Below are positions 52,601 through 64,000 of a stretch of DNA of 64,000 nucleotides, piece after piece; the first letter of the stretch is position 1; the number at the start of each line of letters is the position of its first letter. Under the pieces are notes generated by a model. The model saw only the letters and a list, made by a program, of their open reading frames with translations, ran no database searches and was not told where the DNA came from. The stretch is taken from assembly GCA_012845835.1 (NCBI GenBank), contig JABAKD010000013.1, forward strand, positions 2,398,415 through 2,462,414. Direction: 5' to 3'. The position numbers and the translations under genes are program-made. This DNA comes from Undaria pinnatifida (taxonomy: Eukaryota; Sar; Phaeophyceae; Laminariales; Alariaceae).

Positions 52601-55600
52601 AGCCTGAGACGCCGCCAGAAGCTATCGCCAAACCCTCCGAACTTTGGTCGGCGGGTGCGCCCGAACAATATGAGGGAATCTCCGAAAGAGGGCCATGGCA
52701 AGCGCCGACCGTGGTCTCCAAGCGCGACTGCGGAGCGGACGAAATTTCGTGGATTTCAGCATTCCCGGCGGTGGGGCTGCGCAAGCGATGACGAGAGGCC
52801 GGGTGTGGCGACCCGGCCCCGTTAACAGGAATTACTTAGTAGACGGCAGAACGCGCCTCACCGAGTAATGTTTTCTCCACTTGTGTGGGCCATTGGCTCG
52901 GCGGTCGTCCACCCGGGGACCAATACCCCACACCGGGCCTAGAGGGCTGGCCATAGCCAAACCGCGTTTGCCACTGAGCTCAAATAGTGAAAGTTCATGT
53001 CTGAATTAACGCCTAAATTTGTCGTACCTACCACATAATATGGCATTTTGCTTCTCCTTGTCCCAAAAAGCGGAGACAAAGTTGTGCACGGACGCGGAGA
53101 CAGAAATCGATAAGGCTGGAGGCCTTGGCTTCACCACTGCCACGTTGCGCAGTGTCGGATCTCGTTCCTTTACCACTGGGGCTGATGTATCCTGATGCAC
53201 GTGGGTTAGCGTGCCTAAAGAAAAAGCAGGGCCAGTAGACCTTGTGGGCGTTTTCAGGAACGGGACTCGGGCAGGTGGTAATATTGTTCTTGCCGGACAA
53301 AACTGGTTTCCGTTAGCCCTCTTGGAGGCGGGAAACGAGGTGCTAAGCTTGTCGTCTCCTCGTTGATGGGACAAAGGGTAGAGCGCCCGCTACTATCGCG
53401 AGCAAACAAGGGCCTGAGCCAGGCAAACAATCTCGGTGAATTAGGGTTGGCATTCCCGCACCTCAAACCAACCACCTGTTGGCGGTCAGGAAGAAGTGGA
53501 GATGGACCCGCTTGCGTACGAGGGCGACGCGTCGTCACGGTAGCCTTCTTGCTGCTCGACACGTGCCTGGGGGAAGCGTGTGAGGCACAGGAACCTTTGC
53601 CATGGTTGAGGGGGGCAGCGTGAGGGGTGCAGGGCCCCATTGCCGCGTTTGAACCGCGGCATGGGGGAACGGCGCTAAAGCGCGGGTTCTCGTCGCCGAA
53701 TTCGAAACCTGCCCAAAGGGGGCGGCGGTGTGAGCGCGGGCTCCCTTTGTAGAAACCGTATCCTGGCTGGGGGGGAACACGCTGGACGTTCTGGTCCCCG
53801 CCGACGGTACTACGCCGTGAAGATCGTTTGGCAGACGGCGTAGGAGCCCGTGGGATCTTAATATAAAGCGTTTGTGCCGCGCCACGTGAAAGGCGAGCAA
53901 AAGGTACTCGAGCATCTTGTGAAACCGGAGGAGGTGTTCGCGACAGTGTTGTCGGTGGACGGGCCGGGTGTGCCGTACCGCCGTCGCGCGGTGATTTTCC
54001 TGTGCGAAAGGTACCCGGTTGGCGCGCGTTGGGATTGCCGTCCGAGTTGTGTGCAGCCTCAATGCGCTTCCCCGGGGCAGTCGCGGAAGACGAAGAATCG
54101 AGTGAAGGTGGGACACTACCATGTTGCCCGGGCGTGTATGGGCGGTAGTGGCTACCACTGTGACTGCTTACCTGGCTCTGGTCCTGGTGGCACCCTCGCG
54201 ATTGGTTTGAACGGTTTCGGCGGTTTCGTTTTGGTTATGCGAGCGAGAAGACTTTCCGTCGCGACGGTTGCTAGTCATGATCGCTAGCCACCGTCTGTAA
54301 GCGTCGTCGTCGCCGAGTTGCTGTGTTCAGGGTTCAAACAGCCGCTCGCGTGGATAAATGGGTGCCTAAGTTGCGGCAGGAGTGTGTGTCTTCGTGGCGG
54401 TTGAGGCAATGTCCCCGGTTTTCTCGGAGGGCAGCCGCGCGGGCACAGGCCGGGAAGAGGCCACTCCGTAGGGGAAGTTTATTCGGTCTTACACGAGGCA
54501 CTCACGGCGAAATCGTCTGCATAATAATGCTCCTCTAGGGGTCAGCAGTTGGATACTTTGTAAAGTCAGGGTCGGTGTGATCAGTAGCTGACATGACAGT
54601 TGGACTATGGCTCGATACCGTCTGCCAAGAAGGCGACTGGGATGGCACTCGGCCTTGACCGCGCCCACGAGCGGCGGGCCGGGGCTCCAACGTGGCGGAT
54701 GACCTCACCCCCGTCGAAGAAACAGGTAGAGATAATTGTTTTGCGCCGTTCACGGCAGGCGTCTTATTGTGCGTCAAGTCACTGAAAGCTCTTCACGTAG
54801 CATCTAACGAGGCGTATGGCCGCGGGTCAGCTACCTTCGAACCAGGGTACAAAGTAGGCATTAGGGTCGGAAACTGTTCGCTGACCGCCATCCTAACCAC
54901 TTTCAACACCACATCCATCCCGGGAGATAGAGCACGTTCGCTCCCCGAGACTGCCGATAGTTACACGCGGAACTCCCGAGTGAAATGTAAAGAGGCGTGC
55001 CGTTACCCACTCCAAAGTATGCAACTTGGTGTGGCCCTTCCCCGTGTTGACCCGGTGGAAGCGCGCCACGAGCAGGCATAGCAGGAGGGTGAACGTCTCA
55101 GCCCCAGGTGCTCCTCCGGCCATAGCTCTTGACACCGGTCCGATTGAGTCGTCGACCAAGGTCATCGTCCGGGCAGTCGTGGGCTTGTCAGACGTTTCTT
55201 CACCGTTGAATGCCAGATGGAGCGGGTAGGTAAAACCGGTTACCCACGTGGGCGCTCGTACGCCCTCTGTGCAACGGTCGTTGCAGCGCGTCATTGTGTG
55301 TGATACGCCCTTTCAGGAAAGCTTCACGTAGGCACGCCCAACGGAGGCAGCAAGCGAGGCTTTGGCTGTAGCCGCGGAAGTAGCGATTTTCAGTGGTACG
55401 CGCGTGGGTCAAATCAGAAAAATCAGGTTTAGCGTGATCCCCCAACACATTGCTCGGCCGTTCAGCGGAGGAAGAAATGTCCACCAGCGAAGTAGTTACT
55501 TGCCTCTGGCCAGCAACCATGGTCACCTCGCCGTGGTCCGTGCTCCAGCCGGAAGAACAGCGGGAGGAGGTGGACGAGCCATCCTACGCTGAACGACCCC

Positions 55601-56873
55601 TCACTCTGTTCCGCCGCCCTCCTGTGCCTCCTCCAGAGCTGCGGCGACCCCCCCGGTTGTTGCGACCCCGGTTTCTCCTTTGGCGGCGTCATGATCCACC
55701 ACCATACCCGACGCGCGTCATCCGCCTGCCCCACCGCTGCCGCCACCGCAACGGTTGTGGTGGTGGCGACCCCCACCAGTATCGCCTTCTCCCCAGCTTG
55801 ACTGCCGCCACCCCCAGAGCCACCACCTCCGCGGGTGCGGTCTTCGCGGTTGCGACTGTCGCCTTGCCGCCTTTTCTGCCGGTTGCACTCCTCCAGCGCC
55901 TCCTCCGTGACTGGCCAGATTACGAGGTCGGGGGCCTCAACGTGGTCATGCGCAGAGCCTTCACCAAGGAAAATGTAGGAGCGCGTCTCATCTGCGCGGA
56001 GAAGGATTCATAATCCCGGTGGGCCCTGGCCACTACCAGCGAAAGGCCTTCCGCGCGCAACCACGAGGCTCTCAGACGTGAGGAGGGCGATGGCCGTTTC
56101 CACCACCGCTTTCGGCAATTCCGCCAAGAACTCTACCTCGGGCATAGACGCCATGCACTCGACGCTGCCCTTCAATATAGACGTCGTCGTCAGGCCGTTG
56201 TTCCTAGGAGGCGACACCCAGCGGGAGCGCCGGAGGTGTGGGGGCCGCCGCAGCTTCCTCCGCAGTTGACGTAGAAGATAGGGCGAGGTCCATTTGCGCC
56301 CTCTCCACTACCTAGGACGCCTCTCGTGCAGGCTTCTTCGCCAACTCGATGTCCTCATCATGGTGATGACGGCGTGCCTCACGCCGGAGCATTGTCGCTT
56401 TTGCGTCTGCAAACGCTCGCTTGGCCCACGCCACCTCAGAAGCCAAGTGTGAGTGGGTGTCGGTATGGGTGCCCCGGTCCCGGAAGCTTTGGGGGAGGCG
56501 CTCTGTCGAGTGCGGAGCGCCAAGGTGGCGGCAGTGGTGCTCTGTTGATCTTGGTGGGTAGGACAGCTGGTGGCGCTTCCTCGGGGCTGGCTAGAGCTGG
56601 CGCCAAGACGCCCCCGAGCCCGGTAGAGATTGTTCCGCTTCCTCCTCGCAAACCGGCGAGTCGACACGGTCTGTTGGTGTACCCGAGCGGTAGATCTTTA
56701 CTGTCGTCGTCGGAGCCCTCGTTCGGACGTCCCCCCCCTCTCGTCCCGCGGGATCCCGAGCGTAAGTTCGGGCGTGATCTCGAGCGTTCGCTTCCTGTCT
56801 CTTGCGCTTCTTGGTTAGGGCGTGTGGAGAACCGCAGCCCGCCCGAAAAGCCTGCATCATCGCTGGTAGACAT
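52601..56873 (-). pseudogene. Degraded Gag region of the Ty3 element
   Basis: It begins at MSTSDDAGFSGGLRFSTRPN (ATG 56871-56873, just after ACAAACAACAACAAC). It is Arg/Pro/Ser-rich for 145 codons. MASMPEVEFLAELPKAVVET (about 56180) and further pieces run in several frames down to 52.6 kb. No zinc knuckle is clear. At 4.3 kb it is long for a gag, so other insertions may be hidden here. Confidence 0.4.
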
Positions 56874-57060
56874 GTTGTTGTTGTTTGTTCTACGGCGGCT
56901 GGAGGAAGAGGGGTTGGGGGGGGGGGCGACAGAGACGAGTAAAGGAGCGCTGGAGGTCGATACATTGTCGTGGGTGTCCGCCCTGCAAGTGTTGGCGAAA
57001 TTGGTGTGCCAGAAAAGAGCAAGGTGTGAGCCTTGGCACCTTTCAGCATCAGTAAGGGCA

Positions 57061-57300
57061 ATGGCAGTACTTACACCAACTAGCAGATTAAATGGAGGGT
57101 AGTGTCAGCGCTCACTCATGGAAAAGGGTGGCGCCCACTCAAAATGCACGACTTAAGGAGCGGCAGAAACAGCTGCTGTAATAAGGGCACCATCTACCGA
57201 AACCGCTACACCAGGACCGAGCCCAGTCTGCCGGTAGGGTATACGGGTAACGCCCGCACGAACCACAGTGAAAGGGGTCGAAACTGGGCAGCACTGACCC
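57061..57300. other. Junction between the Ty3 element and satellite
   Basis: No repeat end identified. If the Ty3 element had a 5' LTR it should lie here, but I see no match to 47.5-47.96 kb. Confidence 0.3.
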
Positions 57301-58365
57301 TAACCGCAGTGTAGGGGGGGGGGTGGCATAGTAAAGGGTTGCACGTGGGTCTGCGTCAATCGCTCCAAAACAGGCAGCGTTTAGCCTAGGAGTGCCGTAG
57401 GGAGGGGGTAGCACAGTAAAGGGACGCACAAAATGCCGCACTATACAGACAGGATCTATTCTAGGCCCAGGGGGGGGGCGGGTAGCATAGTAAATGGTCG
57501 CACTAAACGCCCGAATCCACGGCAGCAAAACATGCAGAATTTTCCTCAAGCATAGTGTAAGGGGGGTAGCGTAGTAGAGGTCACACAGCCAATTGGGCGG
57601 CATTTTCCTTAACAGTAGTGTAGGGGGGCAGCACAGCAGAGGGTCACGCAGCTAAACACCCTAAAACGGCAGTGCTTGATCTAATAGTAGTGTAGGGGGC
57701 AAGCACAGAAGAGGGCCACACAACCAACCGCGCAAAAGCGGGCAGCATGCACCCTAAGTGCAGCGTAGGGGGGCAGCACGGTGAAGGGTCGCCCAAAACG
57801 CTCACGCTCATCGCACCAATACAACATCCGCAGTTGTCCTATGCACAGTGAAGGGGGGGAGGCAGACCAATAAAGGGTCGATCACAACGCCCAAGCTCAT
57901 TGCAGCAAACCAAGCACCATGTACCCTATGCACAGTGTAGGGGGGTAGCACAGCAGAGGGTGAAAAAACTAACCGCGCAAAAACGGACAGCATGCACCCT
58001 AGATGTAGTGTAGGGGGGGGGAGGGTAGCACAGTAACTGGTCGCCCAAAGTGTACACTTGCATCACACCAAAACAAGCAGCATGTACCATGTGCACAGTG
58101 TAGGGGGCCAGCACAGCAGAGGGTGACACAACCAACCGCTAAAAAATGGGCAGCATGCACCCTAGATGTAGTGTAGGGGGGGGTAGCACAGGGAAGGGTC
58201 GCCTAGAACCAGCAGTATTTATCCTATGCATAGTGTAGGGGGGCAGCACAGCAGAGACTTACACAACCAACAGCACAGAAACGGGCAGCATGTACCCTAG
58301 GTGCAGCGTAGGGGGAAAGCACAGTATAGGGTCACACATACACCAACCGCGGTATAAAGGTCAGT
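57301..58365 (+). repeat. Tandem satellite, ~80-110 bp units
   Basis: The unit is roughly CAGTGTAGGGGGG(C/T)AGCACAG, then (T/G)(A/C)(A/G)AGGGTC(G/A)C and AACCGCGCAAAA(G/A)CGGGCAG with CATGCACCCTA. At least ten diverged units follow one another. Short frames inside are shadows. Confidence 0.8.
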
Positions 58366-58680
58366 ATAACGCCCGAACAAGGGTGTTCCCCCACCGACCG
58401 CACTACGGTGAGACGGTCGCGTTTACAGCAGTGCAGCTTGCTGCAGTATCGCTGCCGTGCCAATAGGTACCGGCAATACCAACCGCACTAAGATGGGTGG
58501 TATAGCTTCCGGACAAGGCAGTTCCCCCACCGTACGCGCTATAGAGGGACGGCCGTGCCTACTGTGGTGCTGATTGCTGCACTATCGCTGCTGTGCCAAT
58601 AGGTACCGACAATACCAACCGCACTAAGATGGGTAGTATAACACCAAGACCAGCTGTAGAAAAAGTCGCGTGTACCCCCG
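58366..58680 (+). repeat. Second tandem pair, ~150-bp unit
   Basis: GTGCCAATAGGTACCG(G/A)CAA, then TACCAACCGCACTAAGATGG, occurs at about 58456 and 58593, with TTCCCCCACCG blocks before each. It adjoins the preceding satellite but has a different unit. Confidence 0.7.
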
Positions 58681-58744
58681 CAGACGAACAAAAGGCTGTT
58701 TGTCCCCTAGTATCAGCACCAAACGGACAGATTCCAACTAAGAA

Positions 58745-59248
58745 ATGGCGTCGTCTTGGCTTGATGTTGCAATTCCGGCAATGTTTCTCGAATCTTTCCG
58801 ATTATGTATTTTTGTAATGTTTGTCTGCTTTCCATCGAGCCTGCAACCTCTGTTCCCCTTCGGGTGGCATCTCAACGGAGAGAGCGCTCTTCCTCCCCCG
58901 ACGGCGACCGCAACAACAACGAGACGGCAGGGCCCCCTCCTGTTGGTCACCGGGCACGTGCCGCACGGACGACTACGTCGGACTACGTGCGGAAGACAAC
59001 GCTCCTGGGAGCACGCTCCATTTCTAGGCTTTCTGGTCGCACCAGTTCGCCGTCAGTTGCTTCACAGCAGCTCCGCAGCGGATCGGCCTAAGCCGCACCC
59101 ACCAGACTTGTTCGCTCCACGCTCAGCCACCATGTTGCACCTTACCAGCCTCGCGCTGTGCAATTACCTGCACAGCTCCGCAAGCAGCCAGCACCAGCCC
59201 CACGATCGCCCGTCGACCTGTATTAGTGTTTGCGCTTCGGAGCCGTGA
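58745..59248 (+). CDS. Open frame of 167 codons, unrecognised
   Basis: This frame starts with a hydrophobic stretch (VAIPAMFLESFRLCIFVMFV) and becomes Pro/Arg/Ser-rich. All three plus frames are partly open here and the composition is Arg/Ser-driven, so a chance ORF is quite possible. No domain recognised. Confidence 0.15.
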   Translation: MASSWLDVAIPAMFLESFRLCIFVMFVCFPSSLQPLFPFGWHLNGESALPPPTATATTTRRQGPLLLVTGHVPHGRLRRTTCGRQRSWEHAPFLGFLVAPVRRQLLHSSSAADRPKPHPPDLFAPRSATMLHLTSLALCNYLHSSASSQHQPHDRPSTCISVCASEP

Positions 59249-59342
59249 GGCATATGCACGCGCCAAAGGCAAGCATACTGGTATAAATACTTAAAGTAAG
59301 GAGCGACGGGGACGTCGCTTGCTGCTAGCGTCCAGAGTCGTT

Positions 59343-59590
59343 CTACGTTAGTCCCCTCAACCTTTCTTTAACGAAACCGCCGGTGTTCAAACCAGCTCCC
59401 GATCTTATCTTCTGAATTACGGAACCCCTTGCCACTCCGAGGTCATCGTACGATAGTCCTTTGCAAACGTGAAAACATCTGAATGTTGCGTTTTTAATGC
59501 ATTCTTCCTCGTATCGGGCAGCCATGAAACGTTGGTTAAATGGTATCGCTCTTTGTTTGGGGGGGCTATCGTGCAATCATTCCCCATCGG
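59343..59590 (-). pseudogene. Short conserved ORF, family shared with 38255-38512
   Basis: The minus-strand frame ends FNQRFMAARYEEECI, FRCFHVCKGLSYDDLGVA, QKIRSGAGLNTGGFVKERLR, GLT-stop (TAG 59343-59345). About half the residues match the copy inside element A. The 10 bases from the stop codon (TAGAACGACT) are also identical. The 5' end is unclear: a frame change occurs at the C-run near 59565, and an upstream ATG at 59670 opens another frame. The function is unknown. Confidence 0.5.
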
Positions 59591-60822
59591 ACAGCGTACA
59601 CCTTCGCCAGACCTCCTTGGGCTGCGGGCACTGCGCTAGGATGGGTTCTCCCTTCATCCGAGGAGCTCATGTCGGGGCTCCTTCGTTGTGGTCCTCCTTC
59701 AGGGGAACAAGTAGCTGTTGCTGAATGTTTAGGTTTTCTCGTTCATCGATGTTCTCCCAATACACGCGTACAGCACGTTATCATGTTGGTCTCAGTACAT
59801 TCGACAATCGGCCTTGTGCCTCAGACAGTCAGCGATTTTGCTCTGAAATATTGTACAAGATCACGTGCAAACAATTTGACGCATACCAGACCCCGTCACT
59901 GATGTTCTGCGATCCACTGCGTAGCTTTAACCCCCACCACGTCAGCGCATCTTTCGCTCGTCCCACAACGACGCTGCTCGTGCTCCGCGTCGGTACTGTG
60001 TGACGCGCACGTGTTGACAGTCACCTTAGCAACAACCCTTCCCTGCGATACATACCGGTACCGTGGTGTCTGCCGTTCCATACAGGGCCATACAGTAAAA
60101 ATGTTTCGGTCGCGGACAAATTCGCAGTGGGTGGCCCACTCACTTGTTTTTCACGCAGGGCAACGCTCATAAAGCACGTATACGGTTCAAGTATTACCAA
60201 CTATAGTACAGCAAGATGGGCTTGCCGCCAAGATCTGCCATATGCCGTCGGAGTTTCTGATGTAGAATCCACTGTACCACAGCAGCGCCGTCTACTAAGC
60301 TTCAGCCCACTCGGTATACGGCTCGCCCGCTTCACTGACCCAGCGTCCGCAGTGACAGCACTGACACCCCTCACTACTCTGCGTGTGTCGCTTGCACAAA
60401 ATATTCGAGATGTGGTTCGTCTTGGCTCTTCCATGCCACATGAATTGAGTTTATTGACCGCTAAGTTTATATGCTGGCTTTATCTGTCGCGCAGACAGTG
60501 TCGGGGTTGCCCTTATTTAACCATTCATGGGTACGCGGTTGTTAATACCACTTTCTGTGTGGGCACAGCAGCGACAATGCAGCACACCGCACTGCTGTAG
60601 ACGTAACTGTCTTTTTATAGTGCGGTCGGTGTGGGTACAAACCTTGTTTTGCTCTTCAGGCATGACGCTGTCGTTTCCACTATTGTTAGTACCTGTGCAG
60701 CCCTTCACGATGCTGCTTGGGTCGATGAAGTGTTTTCGCAGATGTCAGGACAGCTACTATCCGTTACAAAGCGGTTGTTAAAGTTAGCGGAGATGCTGCA
60801 CTTTATGTTCCTAGCGCAAGTG
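59591..60822. other. Unassigned; open frame 60127-60600 (plus)
   Basis: The plus-strand frame of 157 codons at 60127-60600 has mixed composition without a recognised domain. Nothing identifies a start signal or splice sites. I do not call it a gene. Confidence 0.3.
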
Positions 60823-60955
60823 GGGTATTAGTCCGCTTGACCACTTGCAAAAGGTTTATCAAATGCCTACCCAAACTTAACCTTACCCCCCTCCCCCCCC
60901 CCCCCCCTCTCCCGAAACGGCGGGATACCAGGTCGGCCGGATAATATATATAATA
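60823..60955 (+). repeat. R2 repeat with AAACGGCGGGATACCAGGTC end
   Basis: AAGTGGGGTATTAGTCCGCT, TGACCACTTGCAAAAGG, ACCCAAACTTAACCTTA, a C-run, then AAACGGCGGGATACCAGGTC and GGCCGGATAA. It is the plus-strand twin of 15080-15215. Confidence 0.6.
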
Positions 60956-62039
60956 ATCACAGCCGAAGTGTATTTGAAAGTTATTTTTTACCTAAACCTG
61001 CAAAAAAATCCCCCCCCCCCCCCCTCTCGCTCTCCCTTACTCAAACGCCCGACCAAATATCGAAATCTGCCAGATTAATAAACACTTTACGCACAGGATA
61101 TCACCTCATTATCTTTCGAGAGCCATCCATGCCTCTGCTTCCCCCCCCCCCCCCGCCCCGAACGCCCCCTTCTTCCCCATCACCCACGCCCATCGCCTAG
61201 ACCTAGCACCACACGTATAACAAATCCCTCACCTGAAACCCTTCCTTTCCCCCCCCCCGCCCCCCCGTACCCCCCCGCCCCCTCCCCCGCCCCCCCCCGC
61301 CCCCACCCCCCACCTTCCCCCCCCCAAACCCATCCCAACCCCACCCCCTCGAACACTCCACCCTCTCTCTACTCACTGATTGTACGACTTACCCCAGGAT
61401 ATACATGATAAACTGATGCATCATTTCCAAAAACGTCACATTTATCCCCTCAAAATAATGTATAGTTTCCACGCACATATTGAGCTGCCCCACACGCCCC
61501 ACCCCCGCCCCAACCCCCCCCCCCATAATAAACTGGTGCCAAAACCGTCAGATTTATCCCCTTGAAAGGATTATAACTTACATGCACAAATTGCCCTTCC
61601 TTCCCCCTCCCCCCCCCCCCCCCCCCCCCCCCCCTCCAAACCCGCTCGCTTTTGATCAAAACCAGCCCCCCACGTCATTCAAAACTCGCCCCCCCCCCCC
61701 TCACCGGTTATTCGACTTACAAGATTCACTTGATAAAAGGATACATTTCCCTCCACAGCTGTCAGATTTTGTCCCCCTCAGAAACGGGTTGTATCGTTTC
61801 AGCGCACAGACTGACTAAAATCACCCTGTTGACACTGATAGCTACACTGTAGTTGTAAGGGGGATCGCCGACCTATATCCTTAATGAGGACACACCACTC
61901 GTAATTCGCGCGATCGGAGTATCACACACAGCTTGCAAAGATGAGTTTCGACGAAATCTTCGACCTCACAGCTGGAGTGTATTTTCATTTTCTATAATAT
62001 AATAATATAAAAAAATATATATAGGTATTTTTTATAGTA
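60956..62039 (+). repeat. C-rich composite block including an R1 copy
   Basis: One CGAAATCTGCCAGATTAATA…CACGTATAAC unit (61050-61225) is separated by long C-runs from tandem pieces of the R1 5' part (GTCAGATTTATCCCCTTGAA type). A near full R1 lies at 61640-62000 (TTTTGATCAAAACCAG…GGAGTGTATTTTCA). Confidence 0.7.
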
Positions 62040-63425
62040 CTACACCTAAGAACTGGATTGCATACTACATGTAACATCAAACCTTCTAGAAAAAAAAAGA
62101 TCACCAGGCGGGTGATATACAGGGTGTCTCATTGCTGCAACCGTCAGATTCGTCCCCTTCAAGGGTTTATAGTTTCCGCGCACATATTGAAATGCTCGCC
62201 CCCCCGCCCCCGCCCCCCGCACCCTCTTGTTTAAACGCACCACCTGAAATCAAAATCTGCCAGAGTAGTAAACACTACCAGCCAGCTGATATCATCTCAT
62301 TATCCATCTAGCCATCCATGCCGTAGCTCCAACTCATCTCCCCCCCCCCTTGTTCCCCACCCGGTTCGTTCAAACGCCCCACTTACAATCGAAATCGGCC
62401 ACAGTAATAAACGCTTCTAAGCAATTGATATTACGTCATTATCTTTCTAGCCATCCATGACGTAGCTTTCATTCATCCCCCCTCCCCCCCTCCAACGCCC
62501 CCTACTTCCCCACACCCCGCATGATCGCTTAGACCCAGCACCGCGCGTATAGCAAGCCCCTACATAAATGATTAATACGCGCGATCGGAGGATCACACAC
62601 AATGTTGCGAACATCAGTGTCGACCAAATCCTTGATTTTAATACTATATGTGACCTAGACCTCCTGAAAACCCTCCCCCCCCCCCCCCCGCAGCCTTTTT
62701 GTTTTTTTTACCCTCGCTTCCTCTTGCTTAAACGCCGCACCTACTATCGAAATCCGCCAGAGTAATAAACACTTCCACGCCCTGGATATCGCCTCGTTAT
62801 CGTTTCAGAGCCGTCCATGCCGCTGCTGCGATTCCCACCCACCCCCGCCTCCAACGCCCCCTCCTTCCCCACCACCCGCACCATCGCCTACACCTAGCAC
62901 CACACGTATAGCAAAGCCCTACATCTGTGCCACCTAAAGCCCTCCCCCCCCGCCCCCGCCCCCCCCCCCGCCACATTTCCCCCCCCCTCCCCCACAAGAA
63001 GGATATAGTTTCCACGCACAAATTGACCTGCCCCACCCGTCCCCCCCCCCCCCCCCCCCCCCCTCCGGCCCCCCTTTTGATCAAATCAGGCCCCCACGTC
63101 CTTAAACCCTCCGCCCTCCCCTCACCGGATATTCGACTTAAAGGATTCACTTGATAAAGTGATGCATTTCCTTCCACAGCTGTCAGATTTTGTCCCCCTC
63201 AGAAACGGCTTTTATAGTTTCCGCGCACAGACTGACTAACATCACCCTGTTGACCCTGATAGCAACACTGTAGTTGCAAGGGGAGTCGCCGACCTATTAT
63301 CCTTAATGAGGACAGACAACCCGGATTACGCGCGATCGGAGTATCACACACAGCTTGCAAAGATGAATTTCGACACAATCTTCGATCTCACAGCTGGGGT
63401 GTATTTTAATTTTTATAATATTACA
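62040..63425 (+). repeat. C-rich composite block (right arm of a long inverted repeat)
   Basis: It is the collinear inverse of 19030-20460: CTACACCTAAGAACTGG, GGCGGGTGATATACAGGGTG, three units with CAAACGCCCCAC / GCCATCCATG / CGCTTAGACCCAGCACC, then R1 at 63060-63425. The C-runs vary in length between arms. Confidence 0.75.
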
Positions 63426-64000
63426 CAGGGATAGGATAGCTGGACAAAACCTACGGTAGAACATTCGACTCCGCACTACCATGGCGACAAGTTTCAAGTG
63501 ATTGATTTGGGAAGCTTGCAAATTAGTGTTGCGTTTTACCCTACACTACCAAGAAGACATATGTTGCGTGTCAAATACATTAATTACTATTAAACGGGCA
63601 TGTGTTTTATTGTCATTTAACTGATATTCCCACCCGTTTGCGTCTACCACAACCAATGTCCGTTCCAATGCCACAGAGAGCGACGAGCGCTGAGGTCCCA
63701 AACTATGAGCCACAGATACGCATTGCAAAAACAGCAAGTTGGTGTGTTCATGCAATGCCACCTGCAATGAACACGAGGGGCAAAATATGCAAGTCAACAC
63801 ACACATATATTGAAACAAATGCTTGTTTATTGTATGCACGTTCAACTTCGCTACTTCATTCGACATAGACAGGCTACTTCATTGAGCATACAACAGGAGG
63901 GGACCATGAACACAGCACGCACGTAGTACCCGAGGCACTAGGTTGATGTTATGCACACATTTTTTTGTTGTTTCTTGGTGTATGAAATTCCTTTTCATTC
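63426..64000. other. No gene recognised
   Basis: After the last R1 copy the sequence looks single-copy. The minus-strand frame at 63546-63866 (106 codons) shows no domain. Confidence 0.4.

Larger units (their letters stand above)
47905..57060 (-). mobile_element. Ty3/gypsy chromodomain retrotransposon, decayed
   Basis: The minus-strand order is gag region, protease-like, RT, RNase H, integrase, chromodomain: the Ty3/gypsy (chromovirus) order. A polypurine tract TGGGAGGGGGCG (47964-47975, minus sense) follows the chromodomain and could prime plus-strand synthesis before a 3' LTR. I could not find a matching 5' LTR, so the upper boundary is approximate. Confidence 0.75.

Noticed and set aside
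53535-54158. 207-codon minus ORF as an independent gene
   Set aside because: It lies inside the Ty3 gag region. Other frames are also open and the sequence is Arg/Pro/His-rich, so it is more likely part of the decayed element.
58745-59248. Signal-peptide-like secreted protein
   Set aside because: All three plus frames are partly open with the same Arg/Ser bias, so I keep it only as a very low-confidence ORF.
60127-60600. 157-codon ORF as a host gene
   Set aside because: No domain, no splice or start evidence and no related sequence in the window.

Overview
This is repeat-dense nuclear DNA from a eukaryote. The evidence is spliceosomal GT-AG signals, LINE, DIRS-type, hAT and Ty3/gypsy remnants, microsatellites and long G/C homopolymer runs, with no operons or bacterial ribosome sites. 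The secreted FAD-oxidoreductase exon and the style of the retroelements would suit an alga or other protist, perhaps a stramenopile such as a brown alga. That assignment is inference and is weak. Host genes are sparse.

Layout. 1-5 kb: a few exon-like coding pieces on the minus strand (973-3180), then a decayed coding fragment (4414-4864). 5-24 kb: mostly old dispersed repeats, LINE 3' ends (10170-10666 and about 15965-16250), terminal-inverted-repeat elements and a G-rich composite repeat block (19.0-20.5 kb). 24.66-24.87 kb: the clearest host feature, the first exon of a secreted FAD-dependent oxidoreductase on the minus strand, with a canonical splice donor. 25.9-27.3 kb: a tandem duplication. 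29.35-30.43 kb: a short hAT element with a perfect 8-bp target-site duplication.

31.1-47.5 kb is a nested stack. A DIRS-order (tyrosine-recombinase) retrotransposon, B, carries its terminal repeats as A1 - ORFs - B1 - A2 - B2. Its A1 repeat is split by a hAT-like element (31200-40741). That element in turn holds a second DIRS-order retrotransposon, A (31546 to about 39351), and a 498-bp Tc1/mariner-like miniature element (39492-39989). A contains an array of covarying hairpins (34.33-35.18 kb) that B lacks. It also contains an inserted short ORF family (about 38255-38512) that recurs on the opposite strand at 59343-59590.

47.9-57.1 kb holds a decayed Ty3/gypsy chromodomain element on the minus strand, with gag, protease-like, RT, RNase H and integrase regions followed by a chromodomain. 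57.3-58.7 kb is tandem satellite. 58.7-60.8 kb has unrecognised ORFs. 60.8-63.4 kb is a C-rich composite repeat block whose right part is the inverted copy of 19.0-20.5 kb. Every transposon ORF examined is broken by frameshifts, stops or loss of a catalytic residue, so the window records successive insertions rather than active elements.
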